Shown in pieces: positions 39,752 through 48,249 of a DNA stretch of 64,000 nt. The number at the start of each line of letters is the position of its first letter. Position 1 is the first letter of the stretch. The position numbers were made by a program, and so were the translations under genes. Under the pieces are notes generated by a model that was not told the origin of the DNA, ran no database searches, and saw only the letters and a program-made list of their open reading frames with translations. Source of the DNA: Mycolicibacterium neworleansense (GTDB taxonomy: Bacteria > Actinomycetota > Actinomycetes > Mycobacteriales > Mycobacteriaceae); contig NZ_CWKH01000001.1 in assembly GCF_001245615.1 (NCBI RefSeq), positions 682,001-746,000 on the forward strand, in the 5' to 3' direction.

Positions 39752-41095
39752 ATGACCAACAATGTGGCGGACCGGATCTGGCGGCTGGTGTTCGATGCGC
39801 AGGGCGATCCCGATCCGGCCGTGCTGGCCGATCTCAAGAGCCGGATCGGTGCGGCCGGGCTGACCGATCTGATCATCTTCTCCCACGGCTGGAACAACGA
39901 CGAGGCGGCCGCGACGTCGTTGTACGAGCGGTGGTTCGAAAAGCTGGCACCGCAACTGGACCCGGCGCGCACGGTCGGCTTCGTCGGGCTGCGGTGGCCG
40001 TCCCAGCTCTGGCGCGACGAGCCGATCCCGGATTTCGGCGAACCGGTGGCACGTGACGGCGGCGGTGCGGCCGCACTGGGCGAGGAGGCGGCCGTGCCGG
40101 CCGGGCCGGTGACCATCGATCCGGAGCAGCTCGCCGAACTCAAGGACATGTTTCCCGGCGGCGAGGACGAGCTGGACACCATCGCCGGCCTGCTGGCCGC
40201 CCCGCCCAGCACCGAACGGGTACCGGAACTGCTCGATGCGCTGCGGGCGTTCAGCGCGGCCACCCAGACCGGTTTCAACGACGGCGAGGGCGATGCTCCC
40301 GACGCCGGGCCCGGGATGCTCGCGGCAGATCAGGACCCGGAGAAGCTGTTCACCACGTTCGCCGACGAATTGGCCTCGGCTGGTGTGGAATTCGACGAAG
40401 TCGGCGGGGGAGCGGCCGGCCTGGGCGATTTCGTGGGCCGGTTGTGGCACGGGGCCAAGGAGGCGCTGCGCCAGCTCAGCTACTGGAAGATGAAGAACCG
40501 GGCCGGCGTGGTGGGCCGGCGCGGGCTGGGTCCCGTCATCGACCAGCTGCACGCCGAATTTCCCGAGCTGCGGATCCATCTGGTCGGACACAGCTTCGGC
40601 GCCCGGGTGGTGTCGTACGCCCTGGCCGGGATGAGCGATGTCCAACCGTCACCGGTCAAAGCCGTCACCCTGCTGCAGGGGGCGTACTCCCGGTTCACCT
40701 TCACCGAGCGGCTGCCGTTCCGGCAGGGGGCCGGTGAGCTGGCCGGGCTGCTCAGCCGGATCGACGGTCCGCTCACGGTCTGTTTCTCCAGCCACGACCG
40801 GGCGCTTGGCACGTTCTATCCGCTGGCCTCGGCCGCGGCGGGCGAGGATGCGGCCGCGGCCGAAGATCCGTTGTTCCGCTGGCGGGCCATGGGCTCGCAC
40901 GGGGCGTATCAGTCGCAAACCCAGAGCCTGGGCGCGGTGAATACCACGTATCCGTTCCAGCCCGGTCAGATCCTGAACCTGAATTCGTCGGATATCGTCA
41001 TCGAGGACAAAAGTCCCTCGGGAGCGCACAGCGACATCTTCCACGAGGAATTGACCTGGGTTGTCGCCGCTGCCGGGAAATTGAACCCGGCTTGA
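39752..41095 (+). CDS. Alpha/beta hydrolase (lipase/esterase-like), paired with the subtilase
   Basis: 447 aa. Core motifs: LIIFSHGWNND (oxyanion-hole strand, about 40-50), the nucleophile elbow LVGHSFGARVVSYAL (Ser about 278), a candidate Asp in FSSHDRAL and His in SGAHSDIFHEE near the C-terminus. About 150 residues between the first strand and the elbow form an acidic, Gly/Ala-rich insert likely to be a lid. No signal peptide. Shine-Dalgarno AAAGGAA precedes ATG 39752; it is 15 bases after the protease stop, so the two are cotranscribed. Not recognised as any characterised enzyme. Confidence 0.82.
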   Translation: MTNNVADRIWRLVFDAQGDPDPAVLADLKSRIGAAGLTDLIIFSHGWNNDEAAATSLYERWFEKLAPQLDPARTVGFVGLRWPSQLWRDEPIPDFGEPVARDGGGAAALGEEAAVPAGPVTIDPEQLAELKDMFPGGEDELDTIAGLLAAPPSTERVPELLDALRAFSAATQTGFNDGEGDAPDAGPGMLAADQDPEKLFTTFADELASAGVEFDEVGGGAAGLGDFVGRLWHGAKEALRQLSYWKMKNRAGVVGRRGLGPVIDQLHAEFPELRIHLVGHSFGARVVSYALAGMSDVQPSPVKAVTLLQGAYSRFTFTERLPFRQGAGELAGLLSRIDGPLTVCFSSHDRALGTFYPLASAAAGEDAAAAEDPLFRWRAMGSHGAYQSQTQSLGAVNTTYPFQPGQILNLNSSDIVIEDKSPSGAHSDIFHEELTWVVAAAGKLNPA

Positions 41096-41099
41096 ATTG

Positions 41100-41185
41100 T
41101 GTCCGAGGGGGGACTTGAACCCCCACGCCCGTTAATAGGGCACTAGCACCTCAAGCTAGCGCGTCTGCCATTCCGCCACTCGGAC
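41100..41185 (-). tRNA. tRNA-Leu (anticodon GAG)
   Basis: Read on the minus strand it folds as a class II tRNA: 7-bp acceptor stem GTCCGAG/CTCGGAC, D arm with TGGCGGAATGGCAGACGC, anticodon stem CTAGC/GCTAG with loop TTGAGGT (anticodon GAG, codon CUC), a long variable arm and T arm GGGGG TTCAAGT CCCCC. Discriminator A at 41100. CCA is not encoded. It lies at the right edge of the accessory block. Confidence 0.95.
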
Positions 41186-41273
41186 TCGCCAGCCTCGCGG
41201 GCTGGGCGCCTAAGGTTATCGGATCGGGTGCCCAAGACCCAAACCGGCGTCTCAGAGCGAATCGGTGGTACCA

Positions 41274-42617
41274 ATGGACTCTGTGACGGTCCCCGCCTCC
41301 AGCGCGGACGAGGTAGTCGATCTCGTCAGTGCGCTCATCCGATTCGACACCTCCAACACCGGTGACCCGGACACCACCAAGGGTGAGGCCGAGTGTGCCC
41401 ACTGGGTGGCCGAGCAGCTGCAAGAGGTCGGCTACGAGACCGAATACGTCGAGGCCGGCGCACCCGGCCGGGGCAATGTGTTCGCCCGGTTGCCCGGTGC
41501 AGATCCGGCCCGCGGCGCACTGATGATCCACGGGCATCTCGACGTCGTGCCCGCCGAGCCGGCCGACTGGAGCGTGCACCCGTTCTCGGGTGCGGTCAAG
41601 GACGGCTATGTCTGGGGCCGGGGCGCGGTCGACATGAAGGACATGGTCGGGATGGCCATCGCGGTGGCCCGGCATTTCAAGCGGTCCGGGATCGTCCCGC
41701 CGCGTGACCTGGTGTTCGCGTTCGTCTCCGACGAGGAGCACGGCGGAACCTATGGTGCGAACTGGCTGGTGGACAACCGGCCCGACCTGTTCGAGGGCGT
41801 GACCGAGGCGATCGGCGAGGTGGGCGGCTTCTCCCTGACCGTGCCCCGCAAGGATGGCGGGGAGCGGCGGCTCTACCTGATCGAGACCGCAGAAAAGGGG
41901 CTGTCCTGGATGCGGCTGACGGCGCGGGGCCGGGCCGGGCACGGCTCGATGCTGCACGACGACAACGCCGTGACGGCCATTGCCGGCGCGGTGGACCGGC
42001 TGGGCCGGCACCAGTTCCCGCTGGTGCTCAACCCGGCCGTCGAGCAGTTCCTCACCGCGGTGGCCGAGGAGACCGGTTACGACTTCGACGTGAACTCGCC
42101 GGATCTGGACGGCACCATCGCCAAACTCGGTGGCGTGGCCCGGATCGTCTCGGCCACCCTGCGCGACACCGCCAACCCGACCATGCTCAAGGCCGGCTAC
42201 AAGGCCAACGTCATTCCCGCGTCAGCGGAGGCCGTGATCGACTGCCGGGTGCTGCCCGGCCGCAAGGAGGCGTTCGAGCGCGAAGTCGACGCGCTGATCG
42301 GGCCCGACGTCACCCGCAGCTGGGAGCGTGACCTGCCGTCGTACGAGACCACGTTCGACGGGGACCTGGTGGACGCGATGAACGCGGCGATCCTCGCCCT
42401 GGACCCCGAAGCGCGCACGGTGCCCTACATGCTGTCGGGCGGAACCGATGCGAAGTCGTTCCAGCGGTTGGGGATTCGCTGCTTCGGGTTCGCGCCGCTG
42501 CGCCTGCCGCCGGACCTGGATTTCGCTGCGCTGTTCCACGGCGTCGATGAGCGGGTACCCGTGGACGCACTGCAGTTCGGGGCCGGCGTTCTGGAACACT
42601 TTCTGCGGAACTGCTGA
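41274..42617 (+). CDS. M20/M25/M40-family metallohydrolase (Rv2141c-like)
   Basis: 447 aa zinc-dependent peptidase/deacylase of the ArgE/DapE/carboxypeptidase family. Metal-binding motifs: HGHLDVVPAE (His, Asp), GRGAVDMKDM (bridging Asp), DEEHGG (catalytic Glu pair) and the C-terminal SGGTDAK...HGVDERV. A dimerisation domain sits at about 190-300. Substrate unknown. ATG 41274 is chosen; GTG 41265 would add three residues. Highly similar to M. tuberculosis Rv2141c as recalled. Confidence 0.92.
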   Translation: MDSVTVPASSADEVVDLVSALIRFDTSNTGDPDTTKGEAECAHWVAEQLQEVGYETEYVEAGAPGRGNVFARLPGADPARGALMIHGHLDVVPAEPADWSVHPFSGAVKDGYVWGRGAVDMKDMVGMAIAVARHFKRSGIVPPRDLVFAFVSDEEHGGTYGANWLVDNRPDLFEGVTEAIGEVGGFSLTVPRKDGGERRLYLIETAEKGLSWMRLTARGRAGHGSMLHDDNAVTAIAGAVDRLGRHQFPLVLNPAVEQFLTAVAEETGYDFDVNSPDLDGTIAKLGGVARIVSATLRDTANPTMLKAGYKANVIPASAEAVIDCRVLPGRKEAFEREVDALIGPDVTRSWERDLPSYETTFDGDLVDAMNAAILALDPEARTVPYMLSGGTDAKSFQRLGIRCFGFAPLRLPPDLDFAALFHGVDERVPVDALQFGAGVLEHFLRNC

Positions 42618-42644
42618 GCACACGACGCACGACGAGAGGGAACC

Positions 42645-43169
42645 ATGAGCACATCTCCGTACGACAGCCTGCCGAAGCTGCCGACGTTCACCCTGACCTC
42701 CGAATCGGTCACCGACGGACAGCCGCTGGCCAATGACCAGGTCAGCGGGATCATGGGAGCCGGCGGTTCAGACGTCTCGCCGCAGCTGAGCTGGTCGGGC
42801 TTCCCGGAGGAGACCAAGAGTTTCGCCGTCACGGTCTACGACCCCGATGCCCCGACCGCGTCAGGTTTCTGGCACTGGGCGGTGGCCGATCTGCCCGCCT
42901 CGGTGACCGAGCTGCCCGCCGGCGCCGGTGACGGCGGCGAGCTCCCCGGTGGGGCAGTCACCCTGACCAATGACGCCGGCCTCAAGCGCTACCTGGGCGC
43001 GGCCCCGCCGGCCGGTCACGGCCCGCACCGCTACTACATCGCGGTGCACGCGCTGCCCGTGGAGTCGCTGGAACTGCCCGAGGGCGCCACGCCGGCCTAC
43101 CTGGGCTTCAATCTGTTCGGCCAGGCCATCGCCCGCGCCGTCATCCACGGCACCTACGAGCAGAACTAG
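42645..43169 (+). CDS. YbhB/YbcL-family PEBP-like protein (Rv2140c-like)
   Basis: 174 aa phosphatidylethanolamine-binding-protein fold. The anion/lipid pocket motifs are present: [15 protein letters not shown] and [12 protein letters not shown]. Cytoplasmic; no signal peptide. Function in mycobacteria unsettled. Starts 27 bases after the M20 gene with AGAGGGAACC before the ATG, so probably the same operon. A strong hairpin follows it. Confidence 0.92.
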   Translation: MSTSPYDSLPKLPTFTLTSESVTDGQPLANDQVSGIMGAGGSDVSPQLSWSGFPEETKSFAVTVYDPDAPTASGFWHWAVADLPASVTELPAGAGDGGELPGGAVTLTNDAGLKRYLGAAPPAGHGPHRYYIAVHALPVESLELPEGATPAYLGFNLFGQAIARAVIHGTYEQN

Positions 43170-43189
43170 CTCACCTGTCACTTGGCACC

Positions 43190-43225
43190 GCGAGCGTGCG
43201 TGTCTGCTGCCGACACGCCGCTCGC
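43190..43225. terminator. Strong bidirectional hairpin between PEBP gene and pyrD
   Basis: Two stacked 7-bp arms, GCGAGCG (43190-43196) with CGCTCGC (43219-43225) and GCGTGTC (43198-43204) with GACACGC (43212-43218), separated by a single bulged T and closing a 7-base loop. A 14-bp GC-rich stem with no T-run between convergent genes fits the usual mycobacterial terminator form and could serve both strands. Confidence 0.65.
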
Positions 43226-43256
43226 GGGCAGCAGTTCCTGCACGCTCGTGGCCGGG

Positions 43257-44321
43257 TCAGCGTGCGGCTGAGCCGATCGCGTCTGTCAGCGAGGCGAACC
43301 CGCCGGCGTGCAGCCGTTCGGCGATGCCGTCGTGAATATGCTTGGCCCACAAGCCGCCGCCGTAGATGAACCCTGTATAGCCCTGCAACAGCGTGGCGCC
43401 GGAAATGATCCGCTCCCACGCGTCGTCGGCGGTTTCGATACCGCCGGCGCTGATCAGCACGAGCTTGCCGCCCACGCGGGAGTGCAGCCGGCGCAGCACC
43501 TGCAGGGACCGGTGCGCCACCGGGCGCCCCGAGATACCGCCGGCGCCCAGGTCGCCGATGCCGGGGGTGGCCAGGCCGTCACGCGACACGGTGGTGTTGG
43601 TGGCGACGATGCCTGCCAACTCCAATTCGACTGCCAGGTCGGCGATTTCGTCGATATCGGCGTCGGAGAGATCGGGGGCGATCTTGACCAGCACGGGCTT
43701 GCTGGTCTCGGCCTTGACCGCGGCCAGGATCGGCCGCAGGGATTCCACGGCCTGCAGATCCCGCAGACCAGGGGTGTTCGGGGAGCTGACGTTGACGACC
43801 ACGTAGGCGGCCAGGGCGCTCACCAGGCGGGTGCTCTCGGCGTAATCGGCCACCGCGTCCTCGGGGGGTGTCACCTTGGTCTTGCCGATGTTCACCCCGA
43901 TCGGTACGTCGGGGGTGTGGCGGGCCAGCCGGATGGCCAGTGCGCCCGCGCCCTCGTTGTTGAACCCCATCCGGTTGAGCAGCGCGTGATCCTCGGGCAG
44001 CCGGAACAGCCGCGGCTCGGGGTTACCCGGCTGCGGTTGTGCGGTCACCGTGCCGACCTCGGCGTATCCGAAGCCGAGCGCGCCCCAGGTGTCCAGCCCG
44101 CGGCCGTCCTTGTCGAACCCGGCGGCCAGGCCCATCGGGCCGGGGAAGCGCACCCCGAAGACCGTGCTGGCCAGTACCGGGTCGGTGGGTGCCAACCGGC
44201 GCGCCAAGGCCCGGCGCAGGATCGCCGGGCCGGTGACGGCGCGCAGAAGGGCGAAGACCCACAGGTGAATCCGTTCCGGGGGCACCAGGAACAGTGCCCG
44301 CCGCAGAGCCGCGTAGATCAC
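43257..44321 (-). CDS. pyrD: Dihydroorotate dehydrogenase (quinone), class 2
   Basis: Membrane-associated FMN enzyme of pyrimidine synthesis that oxidises dihydroorotate and reduces quinone. 354 aa with the class 2 N-terminal helical extension ([16 protein letters not shown]) that binds the quinone. The catalytic Ser loop is [16 protein letters not shown], and the FMN phosphate site is around [19 protein letters not shown] 44321 overlaps the DUF5703 gene by 4 bases (ATGA). Confidence 0.97.
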   Translation of the reverse strand: MIYAALRRALFLVPPERIHLWVFALLRAVTGPAILRRALARRLAPTDPVLASTVFGVRFPGPMGLAAGFDKDGRGLDTWGALGFGYAEVGTVTAQPQPGNPEPRLFRLPEDHALLNRMGFNNEGAGALAIRLARHTPDVPIGVNIGKTKVTPPEDAVADYAESTRLVSALAAYVVVNVSSPNTPGLRDLQAVESLRPILAAVKAETSKPVLVKIAPDLSDADIDEIADLAVELELAGIVATNTTVSRDGLATPGIGDLGAGGISGRPVAHRSLQVLRRLHSRVGGKLVLISAGGIETADDAWERIISGATLLQGYTGFIYGGGLWAKHIHDGIAERLHAGGFASLTDAIGSAAR

Positions 44322-44587
44322 AGCGCAGGCGCCTGGGGTGTGCCCGGCATGGATGACGCGGTCTTCTTGCGGCGCAACAGCACCCGTCGGCTCCCATCTG
44401 TATAGGCCCGCACCCGGGTCAGTTCCCAGCCGCGGTACTCGGCCTCGATCGACAGGCGGATCGAGGCGCTGATCCTGGTGACATCAGGCGGTAGCCGCAG
44501 CGGTATCCAGTCGTATTCCTCGGACCGGTCCTCGGCGACGACCTTGTCCCATCCCGGCGGCATGCGGCCCTGCTGGATTGTGGTCAT
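44318..44587 (-). CDS. DUF5703-family small protein
   Basis: 89 aa, no membrane segment or signal. The core [26 protein letters not shown] and the basic C-terminal half ([21 protein letters not shown]) match the DUF5703 family of actinobacteria, which has no known function. Overlaps pyrD at its end and the lppL-like gene at its start by 4 bases each, forming an lppL-DUF5703-pyrD operon on the minus strand. Confidence 0.85.
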   Translation of the reverse strand: MTTIQQGRMPPGWDKVVAEDRSEEYDWIPLRLPPDVTRISASIRLSIEAEYRGWELTRVRAYTDGSRRVLLRRKKTASSMPGTPQAPAL

Positions 44588-45612
44588 GGGCGACCCGACG
44601 CGGCGGGGATCACCTGCACACCGGCTCCCGAGCCGGACACCACGTAGAGGGTGTCCGTCCTGTCGTCGTAGGCCAGGGAGTTCGGTTGCTGCACGGTTCG
44701 ATAACGCACCTTTTCCACCGGTATGCCGGTGGACAGATCGTAACCAATCACGGTATTGGCCGCGGTTTGCGACACCCAGGCCAGCTCGGCGGATCCGGCC
44801 AGTCCGTACGGGGCGGCGGGCACCGGGTAGCGCTGCCGCATGATCAACGGGTCGGTGCCGAACACCAGTAGCTCGTCGCCACGGGTATCGGCGACCAGCA
44901 CCCGTCCCTGCGGATCGGCGGCCAAGGTGGTGGCGCCCTCGCCGGCCCGCAATGCCTGCGCGGCGTTGGTCCCTTCGGCGTTGACGGCCGTCACCGAGGT
45001 TTGACCGCGATCCAGAACCACCGCGGTATTGCCCTGTGTGACAAGCGAATCCACCCGGGCGAAGATCTTCAGCCGGGCAGCCACGGTGTGGTCGTCACCG
45101 AGTGTGTAGACCGCTCCGTCGGCACTGCCCAGGACCGGCTTGCCGTCGGCGCGCAAGGCGATCGCGGTGAACTCGACGTTCTGCTGGCCGTCCACATCGA
45201 CTTTGCTGGCCTTGGTCTCGGCCAGGTTCACCCGGAAGTACCCGCCTCGGGTGGACGCGAGGACATCGCCCTTGCCGTCGACGGTCAGCGCCGTGGCCGC
45301 GGGCAGCAGTGTCACGTCGCGCCGCGGCCGGTTGCCGGTCAGCAGGCTCAGGGTCGACTGGCCTTCGGGGCCGGGGGTCAGCACGGCCAGCGTGCCGGTA
45401 GCTGGGTCGAACACGGCGCCGACGGCGTGCCCGCGCAATTCCCGGATCTCGCCGTCCGGGGCGGCCGCGACAGGGGGCGAAACAGCGGCCTGAGCGGGCT
45501 CGATGGTGGGCGGCGGGGCATCTGCGGGGTTGGACGTGCAGCCCGCGGTGAGCAGCAGGGCCAGCGCAACGAGGCCGGCGCGAACTGGCTGACCTGCAAG
45601 GATTGGGCGCAA
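44584..45612 (-). CDS. lppL: LppL-like lipoprotein with beta-propeller repeats
   Basis: 342 aa from TTG 45612, chosen because it gives a compact lipoprotein signal (RPILAGQPVRAGLVALALLL, lipobox TAGC) and GAGAG lies about seven bases before it; an upstream start at 45705 would give an implausibly long leader. The mature part has YVTN/SMP-30-like propeller blades (GSADGAVYTLGDD, GYDLSTGIPVEKVRY, SLAYDDRTDTLYVVSGSG). Surface-exposed lipoprotein of unknown function; closely resembles Rv2138 LppL. Confidence 0.88.
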   Translation of the reverse strand: MRPILAGQPVRAGLVALALLLTAGCTSNPADAPPPTIEPAQAAVSPPVAAAPDGEIRELRGHAVGAVFDPATGTLAVLTPGPEGQSTLSLLTGNRPRRDVTLLPAATALTVDGKGDVLASTRGGYFRVNLAETKASKVDVDGQQNVEFTAIALRADGKPVLGSADGAVYTLGDDHTVAARLKIFARVDSLVTQGNTAVVLDRGQTSVTAVNAEGTNAAQALRAGEGATTLAADPQGRVLVADTRGDELLVFGTDPLIMRQRYPVPAAPYGLAGSAELAWVSQTAANTVIGYDLSTGIPVEKVRYRTVQQPNSLAYDDRTDTLYVVSGSGAGVQVIPAASGRP

Positions 45613-45734
45613 CGGATGGCTCTCGATCGAAATGGACGGTCGGTGACGTGCAGGAATCCAGTTTAGGCATGGCCGTCGGCCGGAAATGGTCGCGTCTGCA
45701 ACCAACGCAGCATAAGTAGAGGTATGGTTCGACC

Positions 45735-46046
45735 ATGACCCTCGCCGCAGACCGGGAACTGGGTAACCGAGAGTTTGCTATGGAGGATATTTCCACTGGT
45801 GTACACGCCAGTGGGTTTGGCCAAGTTGGCGATGGCCGGAGTTTTTCTTTCCACATCGAACGTCAGCAGCTGATGATCGAGATCTACCGTCCGCGGCTGT
45901 CCGGCCCGGTTCCGCTCGAGGACGACGTGGTGGCCGTGGCCACCCGCAAACTGACCGATATCGACCTGACTGATGAGCGCAGTCTGTCGGCAACCGTGCG
46001 TGACGCGGTCGCCGATGCGCAACCGGTTCCGCGCGCCTCTCGCTGA
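45735..46046 (+). CDS. Conserved mycobacterial protein of unknown function (Rv2137c-like)
   Basis: 103 aa, soluble. Starts [20 protein letters not shown]; the middle has alternating beta-type sequence ([20 protein letters not shown]). No recognised domain or catalytic motif. ATG 45735 is preferred, with AGAGG about ten bases upstream; ATG 45780 is an alternative. Divergent from lppL with a 122-base shared gap in which no clear promoter was identified. Followed by uppP. Confidence 0.75.
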   Translation: MTLAADRELGNREFAMEDISTGVHASGFGQVGDGRSFSFHIERQQLMIEIYRPRLSGPVPLEDDVVAVATRKLTDIDLTDERSLSATVRDAVADAQPVPRASR

Positions 46047-46101
46047 CGCGGCGCAGCCCGGTCGTCACGGTACGGTCTTCGTCGTGACTGACGTCGGTGC
46101 C

Positions 46102-46932
46102 ATGTCCTGGCTGCAAGTGATTGTGTTGTCGATTGTCCAGGGGCTCACCGAGTTTCTGCCGGTCTCGTCCTCGGGACACCTGGCGATCACCTCTCGGGTG
46201 TTCTTCGCCGACGACGCCGGCGCCTCGTTCACAGCGGTTACCCAGCTGGGAACCGAGCTCGCGGTGCTGGTGTACTTCGCCCGCGACATCGCCCGCATCA
46301 TCAAGGCCTGGTTCAGCGGGCTGTTCGATGCGGCGCACCGGTCGGCCGACTACTGGCTGGGCTGGTGGGTGATCATCGGCAGCATTCCGATCGGCGTGTT
46401 CGGTCTGCTGTTCAAGGATGAAATCCGTACCGGCGCACGCAATCTGTGGCTGGTGGCCACGGCGCTGATCGTGTTCTCGGCCGTGATCGCCGCAGCCGAG
46501 TACTACGGCAGGCAGGTCCGCCGCGTCGAGCAGCTGACCTGGCGGGACAGCATCATCGTCGGCCTGGCCCAGTGCCTGGCGTTGGTGCCGGGAGTGTCGC
46601 GCTCCGGTGCGACCATCAGCGCCGGACTTTTCCTGGGCATGGAACGTGAGGTGGCCGCCCGCTTCGGTTTCCTGCTGGCGATTCCGGCGGTGTTCGCGTC
46701 GGGATTGTTTTCCCTGCCCGATGCGTTCCATCCGGTCGGGGAGGGGATGAGCGCCACCGGCGTCCAGCTCTTGGTGTCCACCGTGATCGCTTTCGTCGTC
46801 GGTTTCGCCGCGGTTGCCTGGTTCCTGAAATTCCTGGTGACGCACAGCATGTACTGGTTCGTCGGCTACCGGGTGGTGCTGGGCGTGGTAGTGCTGGCCC
46901 TGCTGGGTACCGGGGTGGTGGCGGCGCAATGA
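46102..46932 (+). CDS. uppP: Undecaprenyl-diphosphate phosphatase UppP (BacA)
   Basis: Integral membrane phosphatase that recycles the lipid carrier used by MraY/MurG and confers bacitracin resistance. 276 aa, same length as the M. tuberculosis protein. Catalytic signatures: [14 protein letters not shown] near the N-terminus and PGVSRSGAT near residue 170. ATG 46102 (MSWLQVIVL) is the conserved start; GTG 46084 is possible. About eight membrane segments. Confidence 0.96.
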   Translation: MSWLQVIVLSIVQGLTEFLPVSSSGHLAITSRVFFADDAGASFTAVTQLGTELAVLVYFARDIARIIKAWFSGLFDAAHRSADYWLGWWVIIGSIPIGVFGLLFKDEIRTGARNLWLVATALIVFSAVIAAAEYYGRQVRRVEQLTWRDSIIVGLAQCLALVPGVSRSGATISAGLFLGMEREVAARFGFLLAIPAVFASGLFSLPDAFHPVGEGMSATGVQLLVSTVIAFVVGFAAVAWFLKFLVTHSMYWFVGYRVVLGVVVLALLGTGVVAAQ

Positions 46933-46954
46933 TCGAGAACTGGAGGGCTGATCT

Positions 46955-47626
46955 GTGACGGTGATCCTGCTGCGGCACGGGCGTTCCACGTCGAACACCG
47001 CGCACACGCTGGCCGGCCGCAGCGAGGGCGTCGACCTCGACGAGCGGGGTGTCGAGCAGGCGGCCGGCCTGGTCGGGCGCATCGGGGAGCTACCGGTGAC
47101 CGCGATCGTGCACTCGCCGCTGTTGCGCTGCGAGCGAACGGTGGCGCCGCTGGCCCAGGCCCTGGCACTGGCGCCGATCGTCGACGACCGGCTCACCGAG
47201 GTGGACTACGGCAGCTGGACCGGCCGTGCCATCGGCGAGCTCGTCAAGGAACCGCTGTGGTCGGTCGTGCAGCAGCAGCCAAGCGCGGCGGTGTTCCCCG
47301 AGGGCGAGGGCCTGGCCCAGGTGCAGGCCCGTGCGGTCGCCGCGGTGCGGGAACGTGACCGCGCGCTGGCCGAGCAGCACGGCGCCGACGTGCTGTGGGT
47401 GGCCTGCACACACGGCGACGTGATCAAGGCGGTGCTGGCCGATGCGCTGGGCGTGCATCTTGACGGCTTCCAGCGCATCACCGCCGACCCGGCGTCGATG
47501 AGCGTCATCCGTTACACCGAGCTCCGTCCGTTCGTGATGCACATCAACCACACCGGCACGCAGTTGAGTGCCGGACTGGCGGCCAAACCCGCCACCGACG
47601 CCGTAGTGGGTGGGTCCACCAACTGA
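46955..47626 (+). CDS. Histidine-phosphatase-superfamily (phosphoglycerate-mutase-like) protein (Rv2135c-like)
   Basis: 223 aa. The catalytic RHG motif is in ILLRHGRSTSNTAH (His about residue 8); the second catalytic His is in VACTHGDVIKAVLAD, and the acid donor region is LTEVDYGSWTGR. It belongs to the small-molecule phosphatase group; substrate unknown. GTG 46955, 22 bases after uppP with TGGAGGG upstream, so probably one operon through to the SCO1664-like gene. Confidence 0.9.
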   Translation: MTVILLRHGRSTSNTAHTLAGRSEGVDLDERGVEQAAGLVGRIGELPVTAIVHSPLLRCERTVAPLAQALALAPIVDDRLTEVDYGSWTGRAIGELVKEPLWSVVQQQPSAAVFPEGEGLAQVQARAVAAVRERDRALAEQHGADVLWVACTHGDVIKAVLADALGVHLDGFQRITADPASMSVIRYTELRPFVMHINHTGTQLSAGLAAKPATDAVVGGSTN

Positions 47627-47661
47627 CCCGCGGTACCGCTAACGGTATTTTGGAAGGTGCC

Positions 47662-48249
47662 ATGGCCCGCGCAATTCATGTTTTCCGCACTCCCGACCGC
47701 TTTGTGGCCGGGACCGTCGGCCAACCCGGTAATCGGACGTTCTATCTGCAGGCTGTCCACGACAAACGCGTGATCTCGGTGATCCTGGAAAAGCAGCAGG
47801 TCGCGGTCCTGGCCGAGCGGATCGCGGCCCTGTTGACCGAGATCAACCGTCGCTTCGGCACGCCGATCCCGCCGGACACCGGCGAGGTGAGTGACCTGCT
47901 GCCGCTGGTCACCCCGGTCGATGCCGAGTTCCGGGTCGGGACGATGGGGCTGGGCTGGGACTCGGAGGCGCAGACCGTCGTGGTGGAGTTGCTCGCGGTT
48001 TCTGAAGGCGAGTTCGACGCCTCGGTGGTGCTCGACGACGCCGAGGACGGGCCCGACGCCGTGCGGGTGTTCCTCACCCCGGAGTCGGCGCGGGAATTCG
48101 CCACCCGATCCAACCGGGTGATCTCGGCCGGACGCCCGCCCTGCCCGCTGTGCGACGAGCCGCTGGACCCCGATGGCCACATCTGCGTGCGTACCAACGG
48201 CTATCGGCGCGGTGAGGTGGCCGGGTCCGAAGATGACACCGACGCCTAG
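47662..48249 (+). CDS. DUF3090-family protein (Rv2134c-like)
   Basis: 195 aa, equal to the M. tuberculosis homologue. A beta-rich N-terminal part (AIHVFRTPDRFVAGTVGQPG) and a C-terminal zinc-ribbon-like segment CPLCDEPLDPDGHIC. ATG 47662 is chosen, with GGAAGG seven bases upstream. Function unknown. The next gene starts inside it (17-base overlap), a strong sign that the two products work together. Confidence 0.88.
   Translation: MARAIHVFRTPDRFVAGTVGQPGNRTFYLQAVHDKRVISVILEKQQVAVLAERIAALLTEINRRFGTPIPPDTGEVSDLLPLVTPVDAEFRVGTMGLGWDSEAQTVVVELLAVSEGEFDASVVLDDAEDGPDAVRVFLTPESAREFATRSNRVISAGRPPCPLCDEPLDPDGHICVRTNGYRRGEVAGSEDDTDA

Noticed and set aside
41100..41185. Attachment-site duplication or integrase at tRNA-Leu
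   Set aside because: No recombinase gene and no second copy of the tRNA 3' end was noticed in the window, so an integrated element is not supported.
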